Both the position numbers and the translations under genes were made by a program. From assembly GCA_003116875.1 (NCBI GenBank), contig BCKT01000008.1:1-64000 (forward strand): 64,000 nucleotides of DNA, in the 5' to 3' direction. Within the stretch, counting starts at the first letter, position 1, and every line of letters starts with the position of its first letter. Positions 34,594 through 45,431 of the stretch are shown one piece after another. Below the pieces are notes generated by a model, which saw nothing but the letters and a program-made list of their open reading frames with translations, was not told the DNA's origin and made no database searches. The stretch comes from Takashimella koratensis (lineage: Eukaryota > Basidiomycota > Tremellomycetes > Trichosporonales > Tetragoniomycetaceae).

Positions 34594-36855
34594 ATGACAT
34601 ACGACCATAAACAAGCCCTAGCAGACGAGGAACTCGCCCGGCAACTCCAGGCCCAGGAGGACGAGGCCGCCACCGCCTCCACAGTACCCTCCAAGCAACC
34701 TACCAAGGGATCACCTGCCAAGGGTGCATCTCCGAACGGCGATGCTCCTCCAAGCTACGCATCAACCTCGCGTCAGTCGCGACCAGCACATGCCCATACC
34801 AACCCGATCATTGAAGCAAGCAAGCTTCGTGCAAGAGATGAGGTAGGTCTACCTAGTCTCCGCCGCTAACAAGACAGCAAACGATGCAAAACTGGCTCCA
34901 AACCATCCAATACGCCAACCGCATCTACAACGCCGAGCTCGAGCCCGAGCACGATGTAGACTACCCATGTAACTGCGAGATTCATCGCTACCAGTCGGCC
35001 AAGTGGAGTCGAGCTCGCATCCAGGACCAGTGGAACGACGCTGTCATCTACCCAGGTAGGTTTACACCATGCTCCCAACTCTAACGTAAAGGCGAGAAAT
35101 CATACAACGCAAATAGAATGTACAGCCCCGTCTTCACCAACAACCCTTACCAATACGTCATCTCTCCCTATCTCGGCAATTTTAACGCGTTCAACTACGG
35201 CCCCAAGCAGGCCAACCCACGATCACATGCGACGTGGATCAGCCAGACAATCTCGCTCAACAACTCACTCAATCAGAAAGCTCAGATCGCCATCGACGCG
35301 CGAGAGCCAAAGATTAGCATCTGGAAGGAGGAAGGGGACGAGGACGACCAAGTTGATGTGAAAGGCGACGTGAAACGCAATGACAACGACTTTAAAGGCG
35401 ATGTCAAGGGCGACAGCAAGGGCGATACCAAGCTGGAGAAGAGGCAGAGCGTGGTTGGGTCCAGCAGCACTGCCGAGCCGTCAAGTAGTAAAGGCAAAGG
35501 CAAATTCGCGTCGTTCAAAAAGTCCATCGGCCTCAAGACGAGCGAGGAGAAGCAACAGATCAAGCTCGACAAGGCCGTCACTGCCGGTCTCACGATCCGC
35601 AACTCGATCTTGCAAGAGGAAGCAGGTCGATGGCCCGACGAGCAGTGGCGCGCTATCGTCGCCATGTACCAACAGAAAGTTGGCATGGCGGCCAAGATTG
35701 CGGATCTCCGAGCCAACTGCCCGATTCAGTACCTCCATCTCCTCCGCGCGGGCTATTTCGAGCCCATCCCTGTTGCCTGGGCGAACCAGGCGTCTAACCC
35801 GCTGAAATTCATCATCGAGGGCTCCGAAGGGTGGAGAGGTATCACGCCCGCCTGGCGAGGGTACGAGGACACGGCCGAGGAACGACTCTACTGGGTTCTT
35901 AACCACCGCGGAATCGGCGCACGTCTCAAGCCCGACTTTATCTCTGCCCTCGAAATGGCTAGGCAACGCATGGCGTCGGCCGTTCCCCCACCACCCGAGT
36001 ATTTTGACACCAACGATACATGTCACCCAGGCAAGGGCGGGTACTCAAACCAGGTCATGCCTGCGCCGTTCAAGGCCTTCGACCGACCCGAGACAGCAGC
36101 CGACGACACGATGATTCTCCTCGACGTTTCTGGGTCGATGAACTTTGAGCCCATGCGCCCGCGCTACGACCGGTACCTTATCACTGGCTTTGAGAAGAGC
36201 ACCCAGCCGAAGAACAGAGGTGAGCCATGAAAATGAGATTGCGCTGACATTAGACCTCGCCCAGGCAGTCGTGCGCCGCTTCGTCGACGCAATGATGAAT
36301 CACGACCGCTCGTTTGAAGGTTACGACCTCACGACATTTGCCAACGCCGCGCAGTACATCGGTACCATCCACCACCGAAACATGGACGCCATGTGGAGCC
36401 GGATCAAATTCGGCGGTGGTACACGAGTCATGACGGGCTGGCAAAAAGTCAAGGAGCTTCATTTCGAGAAACACTCGCATTCGGCGATCCACCACCCGAT
36501 CTACGGCTGGCAAGCGGGTCCAGAGACACCCATCCTGCGTCTCTTGCTCTTGCTTGACGGCGAGGCGACAGATATGGATGAGTTCGAGCTCGACCTCCTC
36601 GGTCTTGACTGGGCGCACGTCACCATTTTCCTCATCGGTGTCGACGGGTGCCCTCACCACCACCGACACGCCAACGAGCTCCAACGTATCAGCGATGTCA
36701 ACCACCATGTGTCGTTCGTTGATGCCCAGGGTAATACGCCAGAGCGGTTCGTCACCCACGAGTTGTTGAAGAGGCACCTTGGATACGACGTGTCGATGTC
36801 AGAGTTCCAGGAGATGGAGCTGCCGCCGACTTATCAGGCTGCAACGGCTCGATGA
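34594..36855 (+). CDS. VWA-domain protein with UIM-like head and PPxY motifs
   Basis: Exons start at 34594, 34878, about 35092 and 36255, ending in TGA at 36853-36855. The head DEELARQLQAQEDEA resembles a ubiquitin-interacting motif, followed by disordered Pro/Ser sequence with PPSY. Conserved pieces CNCEIHRYQSAKW, YQYVISPYLGNF and a lysine/aspartate repeat (KGDVK, KGDSK, KGDTK at about 35.35-35.43 kb) precede a basic segment. The von Willebrand A domain has the MIDAS residues in MILLDVSGSMN (D-x-S-x-S), a Thr in GGGTRVMTG and an Asp in LLLLDGEATD. A second PPxY (PPTY) lies eight residues from the C-terminus. This class is common in basidiomycetes and not functionally described as far as I know. 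A ubiquitin-pathway link is inferred from the short motifs. Confidence 0.8.
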
Positions 36856-37635
36856 AGGTGTGAAAGTGGTGTCTGTTGTGTACAACTAGCTATCAGAATG
36901 GGGTAAGAATACGAAGGGCGAGACGTTTGCGTGACGGCTGCTGTATTAAAGACAGGTCTCGTAACAAGAATAATAATGCACACGGCCATGTTGTATGCTT
37001 GCCTCTTCCGCTGGTGTTGTGGGCCGCCATTTGTGCAAACGCTGACCGCTCCTGCTCGTTCGACAAGAACACCAGACAAGGTTCCACACTCATCATCCCC
37101 ACCTTCTCTTCCATCTTGTCCCTGGAAGCTCTTCAGAGTCGGTGGAAGAAAATTGTAAATGCTTCTACCTCGGTGCACATCCATGATGCGCTGCGTCTTT
37201 TGAAACTCTCGCCCTCGAGTCGGAAAAAACCCTCTCTGCACACAAGGACGTTCAGGTGGCGATAGGCAGAAACCCCACATGTGGGGAGACATGCATAAGG
37301 GAGAATGAGGTTAGAGTTTCATGCATCGGCAAAATGCGACTCTTAATTTCACATGCCTCCTTGTTTAAACCACTGGCCTGAGCCATGACTAAGCAGGCCG
37401 CAGCTGGAGGACGAAATAAGATCGACGTGAGTGACCGAGGACCAGTTCGTCAGATGACCTCAACATTGGCGACTGAAAGCATTCTGCCTTTGCAGAAAAG
37501 ATTCGTATTACTTGCCAAAAAAAATGCTAGCACGCCATAGCGAAGTGCGTACGACCCCCCTTCCCAGATTTTCCCAGCTTCTCCTCAGCCCCATGCCCCT
37601 TTTCTTACCTCCCCTTTTTCTCTTTCTCCCCGCCC

Positions 37636-37705
<70 letters not shown>

Positions 37706-38290
37706 TTGCGTGGTAATTCTTCTGACAATAGTGACAGANNNNNNNNNNNNNNNNNNNNNNNNNNNNNNNNNNNNNNNNNNNNNNNNNNNCCCCCCCCCCA
37801 ACCACCCTCCACGCTCCCCTGGCGACCTCGCCACGCCCGTAATGGTCGAGGTCGAGCGACCAATCCTAGTCGTCGACCTTATCTTCTCCGTTTCTCCCTG
37901 TGCTCACGGGTGGTCGTGTCAGGCGAGGGGGTGCTTGCCAGTGGACGACTTGGGCCGACGGAATCGGCCGGCTCGCTCATTTGCGATGAAAGGACGGAGC
38001 CAGGTGAATGACTTTGCTAAGCGCTCGATGTGATCTCAGGCCCAACGAATCACTCGGGTGTCAACGAGAACCGAGGGTGGCAAGCGCGAGCTCGTGCAAG
38101 CAAAACCTACTGCGTTGCCATCCTCGTAGCTAGCCCTTAGGGCATGAGGGGACGGGGTCGCTGAAGGTCTTTTAGGGCGTAGAAAACGCAAATCGGGTAC
38201 GCTCCCCCTCCCTCCCTCATCCACTTTTGCCACCCACCCACCCCCCACCCCTCCTTCACCGCCATTCCCCATACACACACAGACTGCAAC
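36856..38290. other. Gene-free region containing assembly gap
   Basis: No coding frame with motif or splice support on either strand. It contains a 69-base C homopolymer (37637-37705), 51 N (37739-37789) and another C run (37790-37799). The apparent poly-Pro and poly-Gly frames here are translations of the homopolymer. Confidence 0.7.
37637..37799. repeat. Poly-C tract plus N gap
   Basis: Sixty-nine consecutive C, then unique sequence, then 51 N, then ten C. Sequence or scaffold joining is unresolved here, so adjacency of the two flanks should not be assumed. Confidence 0.9.
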
Positions 38291-39352
38291 ATGCAGATAC
38301 ACCCACACATCCACCACTTCACCCCTTGTCCCACTGCGAGACACATCCCGACTATTACGGCTTTGGGATCAACCCGTACCACCATACTTCTGCAATGCCG
38401 TTCTGAGGGCATCTAGTGGGTAAACATTTGTTGGAGAAGCAGGGCTGACATTCAGCGGTGGTCTACCCCCGGAGACTGAGAGCTTGTTCCAACGAAGAGA
38501 GGTCGAGTACGTTATACGATGCGAGTTTGGTCCCAACATGGCCGTCGTCCTCGTATACAAGTCTCGGGGTCATCCCACTCCTCTCATTCGTGAGTATTTA
38601 GCCGAGAACATGGACTGAAAGATAGATACTGCCAACCTGCCTAATAAAGCGTTGGCAAGGTTAACCAACATGAATCCGGAGCTCCACTCTCCCCTCCGAC
38701 CTCGCGCTACTACGCTTACCTTTGGCGGCGGCGACGCTTTTCTTATGGAAGACGAGACCACATACCATACTGCCAACCCGCCACCCACACTCCGGTGGTA
38801 CAAGCAGGAGTGCTTTGGTTTTGGGAAGGAGGCCTATCTTGACATGAACATCAGGCTGTTGAGGTTGGGGATGGAAGGCAACTTCCTCTGTCTTTTTGAA
38901 AAAAAGGCCGGCACCAACGAGCCCCCGCCACCGCTCTTTGTTCTCTCGGATTACCCGGCGTTACTCAGCCACCTAAAAAGGGCGCCGAATTCCGAGGACG
39001 AAAACCTTTTCAACATCTCTGTAAGTAAACCACGTCTTACCGGAGCTAAATTCAGCATATTGCGCTGCACTTGTCCCAGCCCGACTGTTATGTGATTCGA
39101 TTCGCTAAAAACGGTCATCACGAGTTCAACGGGTTCGAATTCGACCCACAGCTGTTGGCCGAGATCAACCGTTGGGATGCGTCGTACAGGCTGGACCTGC
39201 AGAGGACTATAGCGGCTTCTCGCGCCTGGAGTCGTCGCGTCGAAGCGCTCTCCACGTTTGCAGTCGGCGCAATGTGGACGTCCAGACACGTCGCTTACGC
39301 GCTGCCGTATCTTCGAGTTGCAACGAGATTACTCAAAGTGGCGGTCACCTAG
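38291..39352 (+). CDS. Orphan-family protein, paralogue A
   Basis: Four exons, 38291-38415, 38456-38589, 38626-39020 and 39056-39352, give 316 residues with all junctions GT-AG. No known domain was recognised. Landmarks shared with the copy at 41235-42558: FTP and ILLQCR in exon 1; GLPPETES...QRR.VEYV and CEFGPN in exon 2; NLPNKA, LTFGGGDAFL and PPLFVLSDYP in exon 3; IALHLSQPDCYVIR and INRWDASYRLDLQR in exon 4. Intron phases match the copy exactly. No signal peptide. A mildly hydrophobic C-terminus (ALPYLRVATRLLKVAVT) replaces the Pro-rich tail of the copy. Function unknown. Confidence 0.7.
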
Positions 39353-39482
39353 ACCTCCTCGATTAGAGTTTTATCTTTGTTCGTTTCCAAGCTTGTTCTC
39401 CGATGTTTTACTTGCTCCTAGTTGACTTTGAGAGCACCGGTTGTATATTGGTTTGTGTACGTCGTGTAACTGCCAAGCGCTC

Positions 39483-39925
39483 TAGGTCCTTTTTATGTTG
39501 TACAGTGTATCTTGAAATGTTGTATCGCGCTCGCGCTGTTGTTGTGCTTTTTTTGAGTGCGCTAGACGTTCAAGTGTGCGAGGGGAGATGTTGAGCCAAG
39601 GCATCCCGTCCTTGCCATCAAATGGGGCGAGTTTCTGAGCGATTTCCTTTGAAGTTGAGAAGCGGTTGGCCTTGATTTCAGCTAGGACTTGTCGCTGGCC
39701 GCGTTCACTGAGGATTCAAGAATGTCCAGTGCCCTTCCGGTCCTTGTGCGTGCCCGTGTTCTTGAAGCAAGTGACAGCATTGGTGATTGTCTGTCTTGGG
39801 ACACCACACTCCTCAGCTGCCCCAGTGAGTCCCAGAAGTCGGTGTGCTAGGACAAACTCAGCCCGCTGGACAGCTGAGTATGGTCCTCGAGATCCCCCAG
39901 AGGCTTTGGTGGGGGTTTTGGGCAT
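39483..39925 (-). pseudogene. Decayed Tc1/mariner-type transposase N-terminus
   Basis: The minus strand reads from MPKTPTKASGGSRGPYSAVQ through a helix-turn-helix-like region (GAAEECGVPRQTITNAV) and RKGTGHS to an in-frame TGA at about 39719. It continues in the same frame as ILSERGQRQVLAEIKANRF, STSKEIAQKL and ISPRTLERL before stopping near 39483. HTH, then a 'ERGQR' segment, then a second HTH ending in S-x-R-T is the N-terminal plan of Tc1-like transposases. The DDE catalytic domain is missing. No terminal inverted repeats or TA duplication could be located by eye. Confidence 0.6.
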
Positions 39926-41234
39926 GGTGGGGGATGGTATAACATCAAAGACGTGACAAGAGTAAACAAAGGGATCTATGGTGATTGATCAAATGCCATC
40001 ACAACGCGACGCGTGCCAAAGGACGCTTGGCGGAATACTGTACTGTTTAGAAAATGTGCCCGGGTGACGGAGCCAAAACACCGAGTACTCGAGCCGGTTT
40101 TTCCGGGCTCATTGCACCGCTGACCCGTCACGGCGAAAATTTGAGAAATCAAAGAAAAGCCTTCCAACCTTGGAGCTAAATTGCGGGGTAGACGCAGCGA
40201 CCAAAATCGTGCACGGCTCCAACCCTCTGGGTCCTTTCTTGAAATACCACGCTCGAGGGTCAACAAGGTTCTCAACAAGGTTCCGGGTTCCTGGGTTCTA
40301 GGAGAAAATGGATTTTCGTTCTCCGCGGTTCGCTGGGGGAAGCGAATAACCAGCAACGACATCATGACTATTTTCGTGGCGGGGCAGATCCATTCCCACA
40401 GTCCGACTTTTTTTATTACAGAATTTAAAAAATGCGCCTCGAGACCTGCAAGATCCCGTAGCCAGAGTGTTGTCCTCTTGAGATCTCTTCTTCCTCGTGG
40501 CCCTCTCAATCATGACCCCCAGGAAAACGCCACCGACGCGAGCTGACGCAGCTTGATTGGGTCTGTCTTTGCATGAGAAATCTCCTCTTCGCTAATAGCC
40601 GGCTGACCTAAGAGCGGGAAGAGAGAATGGACCGATCGAGTGAGGCAACTTCTCCGGAAATATGGTTGTCTGTGCATTATGGGACGGCGCCCTTGTTTTC
40701 AGGTAGGGATTAGTTGATCGGGAGACTGGGGCGATGCGTGTTGCCAAAGCCGTGCATACATACCACGATCTTCCGACCTGAATTCCATCCCAAGGGGTCA
40801 GGGCCCCGTCTTGCTTTCATTTTTGCCAAATCCAACTCCTCGTGGGGTAGAGGTAGAAGTGGGTAAGATAGATGTGACGACCACCTGGAAACCCCGGACG
40901 GGGGAAAATCTTGCGTCATCTCCCTTGCTGTGCTGACAAAAGGCACGGGGCACGAAAATTCGTTTTGTCTGAATTGTGAACCAATCAAAGGTTTACCAAT
41001 CAAAGGTTTACTTGACTTACCAAGGGTGACGAATATGAACAGAAAGAGGAGACGAATACGAGATGGCCCGGAGGTAAAGAAATAGGGGAGGGATCGAGTA
41101 CAGATCTGCAATTGGAGCGGCTGTGACGAACATCGCCCCGTCTGTTCACTATAATAGAATGAAGGAATGACACCCAGCTCCCTACCCGTTCCCCTCGCCA
41201 CTCCATCAACCTGTGCAACCTTTGATCATTCGTC
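39926..41234. other. Intergenic stretch, no supportable gene
   Basis: A 178-residue minus-strand frame at 39976-40509 has low-complexity, Arg-rich composition with no motif and no splice-consistent extension. The stretch may be old transposon debris linked to the adjacent transposase remnant. A TATA-like tataatag at about 41152 lies 75-80 bp upstream of the paralogue B start. Confidence 0.5.
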
Positions 41235-42558
41235 ATGCCAATCCCCCCGTTCACACCTGTGGACGCGATTGGCTCGGGCCCGTCTTCCATCTTCTTCCAA
41301 TGCCGCATGAGCCGAATCTTGTGAGTGAAAGACTCGCGCCAAGGATTTGGGTAACAGTAGTGGTGGGCTACAACCTGAGACTGAGACTGCTCTCACTCAA
41401 CGTCGGGTCGAATACGTCCCACAAGTTTGAATTTGCACCCAACGGAGGGGATACGATGATTCGGAAACCAAGTGACCGCGACCATCTTTCCATTGGTACG
41501 TGTATCCGATCTTATAAAGTTGACTGCTAGTGGTCTTTAATCTACCACCAAAGGCGCGTTCGTGGCTGTTGGAGAAAGACCAAGGCGGTCATGCCATCCG
41601 CGATCTTTCCCACTTGGGAATTGTCTTCGGAGGCGGCGGAGCTTACTTTGCGTTCGAACCGAGAGGCGATCAGACCTGGGAGTTTAGCTGGGATCGTCTT
41701 CCGGTAGCGTTGGGAAGGTTCTTGCAGCGTAGGGTAAACGACAACGAATTGAATATGGACGACGTGACCAACGTCGAGTTGGGAAGGATTGGAAATTATA
41801 TCTGGTCAAGTCGAGATTCGCCACCGCTCTATAACCTCCCGGACTATCCTGTCTTGGAAATGATCTTGACAGTACTTCAAAAGACAGATCCAACCCTATC
41901 GAGTATACAAGTGAGTTTAAACATCACGTATCCGATCGCTGATGGTCAGAAAATTGGACTTCACCTTGAACAACGAGACTGTTTTTACCTTCGTCATACA
42001 GACGGCAAGTTTTCTTGTCACGGTTTTGAACGGACGACAATGGCAAAGTTTCAGAAATGGGAGACAATTTACCATTTCGATCTGAAAAGAGATCACGAGC
42101 TACCGAGTACCTACCCAGGTCGCGCAATGTTCGAGAGGCGACAAGGATCCTGGCAGTCTCCTCATTCCCGTTCCGACGCAGCTCCTTCCGTCTTGCATAC
42201 TCGTCCGGCCACTAGTCCCATTAGTCCCACACCCTTTTCTCCCGCCTCCTCGTCCACTTCCAGTCACTCCCCTCCCTCTTCGACTTATGGAACTCCAGTC
42301 TACCCCCCTCCCAACTACCCACCGTCCTATCCTCCTCCCGATCATCCTCCTGTGATTCCTGCCTACTACCCTACCACTCCACCGCTTTCCCCTGTGTCTT
42401 CTTCATCCTCACCTCCTCTTTCATTTCATTACCCTGTCACTCCACCATCTACATCCGAGAACGCACCACAGACAACCGAGTGTAATCATCTCCCTAACAC
42501 CAAGCCCCGTCCGGGCCGCATGATCGGTCGCGCGCTGGAATTTATGAGTGCGGGGTGA
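41235..42558 (+). CDS. Orphan-family protein, paralogue B (one apparent frameshift)
   Basis: Exons 41235-41320, 41358-41495, 41531-41910 and 41950-42558 match paralogue A in number, order and intron phase. Shared pieces: FTP...IFFQCR; GLQPETETALTQRR.VEYV; KFEFAPN; NLPPKAR; LGIVFGGGGAYF; PPLYNLPDYPVLE; KIGLHLEQRDCFYLR; FQKWETIYHFDLKR. Exon 2 needs a one-base correction: after VEYV the frame runs to a stop, while the homologous sequence resumes one frame over. This corresponds to one extra C in the CCC run at 41418-41420. Beyond about 42.11 kb it has a Pro/Ser/Tyr-rich tail of about 150 residues that A lacks, ending RALEFMSAG and TGA. Either an assembly indel or a young pseudogene. Confidence 0.6.
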
Positions 42559-42876
42559 CAGTAGGGGTGATTGCAGAAAAAATCATGGATCTCTCTTCGA
42601 ATTGATATGGTCCACCCTTTCTATTCATGACGTAGGTCTGTTTGAGAAATGTTTTACGTTTGGTGTTCCCTTGTTGTACAATACGTCGCAGCTATTACAT
42701 TGCATTCTCCAAGTATCAAGACTCTGTTCGACGCTATTCACAGCTTCCTAACAAGCATCATTTCGATCAATATGAACCAGTAAGGTTTTTCCTGCGACTG
42801 AGATTGTGTATCTTAATATTGTCTTCCAACCGCTTGATTGTTGTACACTTCCTCGGTAGGTTTAGGCGCTATAATA
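42559..42876. other. Convergent 3' intergenic, nothing recognised
   Basis: An AT-richer stretch between the stops of paralogue B (+) and the FKBP gene (-). It probably holds both 3' UTRs. No coding signal. Confidence 0.5.
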
Positions 42877-45063
42877 TTAGTTGATGGAGACGAGCTTGAC
42901 TTCGAACTTGAGAGTCGAGCTAAGATGTCTGTCAACTACTGATGCGAACGGGTTTTCTCTTTGGCAGCGAGGGCGAAGAACCGAAACTCACTTGGGTGGG
43001 ATCCCGGGGATCTTCTGGCGGCCGTACGCGAGCTGAGCAGGGATCTGAACAAGCATCACAATCAGTAGAAGTCTCAACCGCAGCCTTGATCCACCACTTA
43101 CCGTCAAGCGACGCTCGCCACCAACGGCCATACCGGCGAGACCTTGGTCCCAACCAGCAATGACCTCGCCACGACCGAGGACGAACGAGAATGGCTTGCC
43201 AGAGGTGTTGGCGTCAAATTGCTTGCCGTTCTCGAGCTTGCCAATGTATCTGTAACCCACGTGGCGAGGTAGAAGAAGGTTGAAGAGCCATCCGTCAGTA
43301 TTGGATTCGAGGACTTTGAGAGCGACATAAACTCACCGCATGCCGAGACGCTTGCCGGGTTTGGCGGCGGGACCCTCGCCGACCTTGATGTCCTCAATGA
43401 CGAGGCCGGACGGGAGAGTGCGCTGTGGAGTGTGAGCACAGAGTAAAGACAGGAAATAATCATGAGGATGACCTTGGCGAGACAGACATGGACATGGACA
43501 TGAAGCAGAGTCACAGGGGCAGGAAAGTACGTGGAGATGAAGTTGCATGCTCAGGTGTTCCAAGAACGGACAGTAACTATACGCAACCGTCGCTCTCGGC
43601 TCTTTAAGCGGGGTAGGGACAGGGACAAAGGAAAAGAAGGGGGAAGAAATTGCTGATGTTTTTTTGTTTCTTCTTTTGCAAGCACCTTGGGAATCCTTCT
43701 TTTAATCTAGGCACTGGCCGAGGCACAGGCTCAAGATGTTTTGGGCAACGTCTGACAAGTCAAGATAATGATAAGATGGGGATATGAATTAGGAGTAGAG
43801 ATGAGGGTGGACATGAATCTATGAGGCATTCTTCACGACGGCGAGGGAAGGGTCAAGGTCAAGCCTGATTACTTCCTCACCTTCTTCTCCTTCTTCTCGA
43901 CGGCGGGGGTGGCGGCCGGGGCAGCGGCGGTGCTGCCCTCGGAGGTGCGGGCCTTCTTGGCGAGCTTCTTCTTCTGGGACTTGCTGAGCTCGGACTCGAC
44001 CGGCTTGGCGGGGGACTCGTCAACCTCCTCGACCTTGCGCTTGACGACCTTCTTGGGCTCGACAACGGTGGCCTTGATGGCCTTGGGCTTCTCCTCGACC
44101 TCGATGATCTTGCTGCGGGGTTGTTAGCTGAGGCAAGGGGGATAAGGGGATGAAGCCAGAGCGCACTCGTGGCTCAGGGCGAACATGTTCGACCCGCTGA
44201 CACTCACGACTCCTCCTCCTCCTCATCCTCGTCGTCCTCAAGGTCAAACTCGTCCTCGTCAAAGTCGTCCTCGTCGTAGAAGTCGTAGTCGTCCTCGTCA
44301 TCCTCAGAGTCTTCCTCGGGGAACTGGTTGATGTAGTTACCGAGGAGGTGAACGGGGCTGGAAGAAGTGACAAAGTCAGCTTTTGCAGAGCTTAAAACAG
44401 CTGTAACTCTATAGACTCCACGAACCTGGGGCCGGTGACCTCGAAGATGACAACCTCGCCCTCGACAAAAGTGAGGTCAAGGAGAGCCTGCTCGATCTGT
44501 GATGTATTGCGTCAGCAGTTGACCTTATCCATTGAGGAGTTGCTCACCTTGCCGGTGGAGAGGGAGCAGAGGACGACAGTCTCCTCAATGTCGTCGTCCT
44601 CGTCGTCCTCGTCATCGTCCTCATCATCGTCCTCCTCATCGTCCTCCTCATCGTCATCCTCCTCACCGTCAACACCGTCAATCTCAACCTTCTCGTCTTC
44701 ATCCTCGTCCTCCTCGTCGTCATCCTCGAGGTCCTCCTCGTCAAAGTCAAAGTCCTCATCGTCCGAGTCGTCGTCAAAGACGGCCGGGTTGATCGGGTTG
44801 TGAGTAACCTTGACGACGGAACGACCGTCGACGGCCTCCTCGCCGAGAGCGGCGTTGGTGAGGACAAAGTCACGACGGACGTAAAGGGGGTACTTCTCTC
44901 CGGGCTGGAGGGTGAGGCTCTGCGGTGATGTCAGTAAACCTTGTGGACGTGCGAGGAGGTAAGAGGTAAGAAGTAAGGAGGAAGCGAGAAACGGGGAGCG
45001 GGTGGATCGAGGATGAGAGATGAGGTAACGACTTACCCAGAGGTTCATGCGGATACCGGCCAT
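42877..45063 (-). CDS. Nuclear FKBP-type prolyl isomerase with nucleoplasmin-like N-terminus (Fpr3/Fpr4 type)
   Basis: Histone-chaperone prolyl isomerase. It begins MAGIRMNLW at 45063. The nucleoplasmin-like fold spans 44.92-44.43 kb ([61 protein letters not shown]) and is interrupted by a roughly 55-residue Asp/Glu tract encoded by ctc/gtc repeats. A second acidic tract precedes a Lys-rich segment ([24 protein letters not shown]), the usual nuclear signal. After a long intron of about 450 nt (43.42-43.88 kb) the FKBP domain follows: [66 protein letters not shown], then [13 protein letters not shown] and TAA at 42877-42879. The FK506-pocket residues (Tyr, Phe-Asp, Glu-Val-Ile, Trp) are all present. 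Divergent from ARPC4. Confidence 0.9.
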
Positions 45064-45431
45064 TGTGCTTGGATGTTGTAGTGGTTGGAGGGGGAGGGTA
45101 GGGTGGTAATGGATGGATGGGAGGATGGATCAGTATTGATCTAAGAGTTCTTTGTTGAATTTTTTTTTTTCAACGTGCGTGGATCCACCTCCACTTGAGA
45201 GCGGGGTGTCACGTGATGCGTTCCTGGACAGGGATGCCACGTGGCCGGCGTTATGGGGTAAGTGGGGTGGCGCGGTGAACGGATATTGCCGGGATGTGGC
45301 AATTTGAGTCGTGACGTCTATCTACTCCTTGTCTCTCACCGCATCCACCGCATCCTCAACGCCGTCTTCGTCTTCACCACCACCACCATCACCATCACCA
45401 CCACCACCACCCATCCATCCACTCGAGCATC

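Noticed and set aside
37508..38033. Open frames coding long poly-Pro, poly-Gly and similar runs
   Set aside because: They are translations of the C homopolymer and the N gap, with no real coding sequence on either side.
39976..40509. 178-codon minus-strand open frame
   Set aside because: Low-complexity, Arg-rich, no domain, no splice continuity. Probably chance or transposon debris.
41235..41320. Starting paralogue B at a later ATG (MSRIL)
   Set aside because: The ATG at 41235 gives the FTP and QCR blocks shared with paralogue A and the same exon-1 phase.
44435..44803. Plus-strand Ser-rich frame and shifted minus-strand Arg/Thr-rich frames
   Set aside because: Antisense and off-frame shadows of the Asp/Glu tract in the FKBP gene. 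The repeat codons explain their length.
45370..45420. Run of cacc/atc triplets resembling a poly-His coding stretch
   Set aside because: It lies in the 5' UTR of ARPC4 upstream of its start codon, and no conserved frame contains it.
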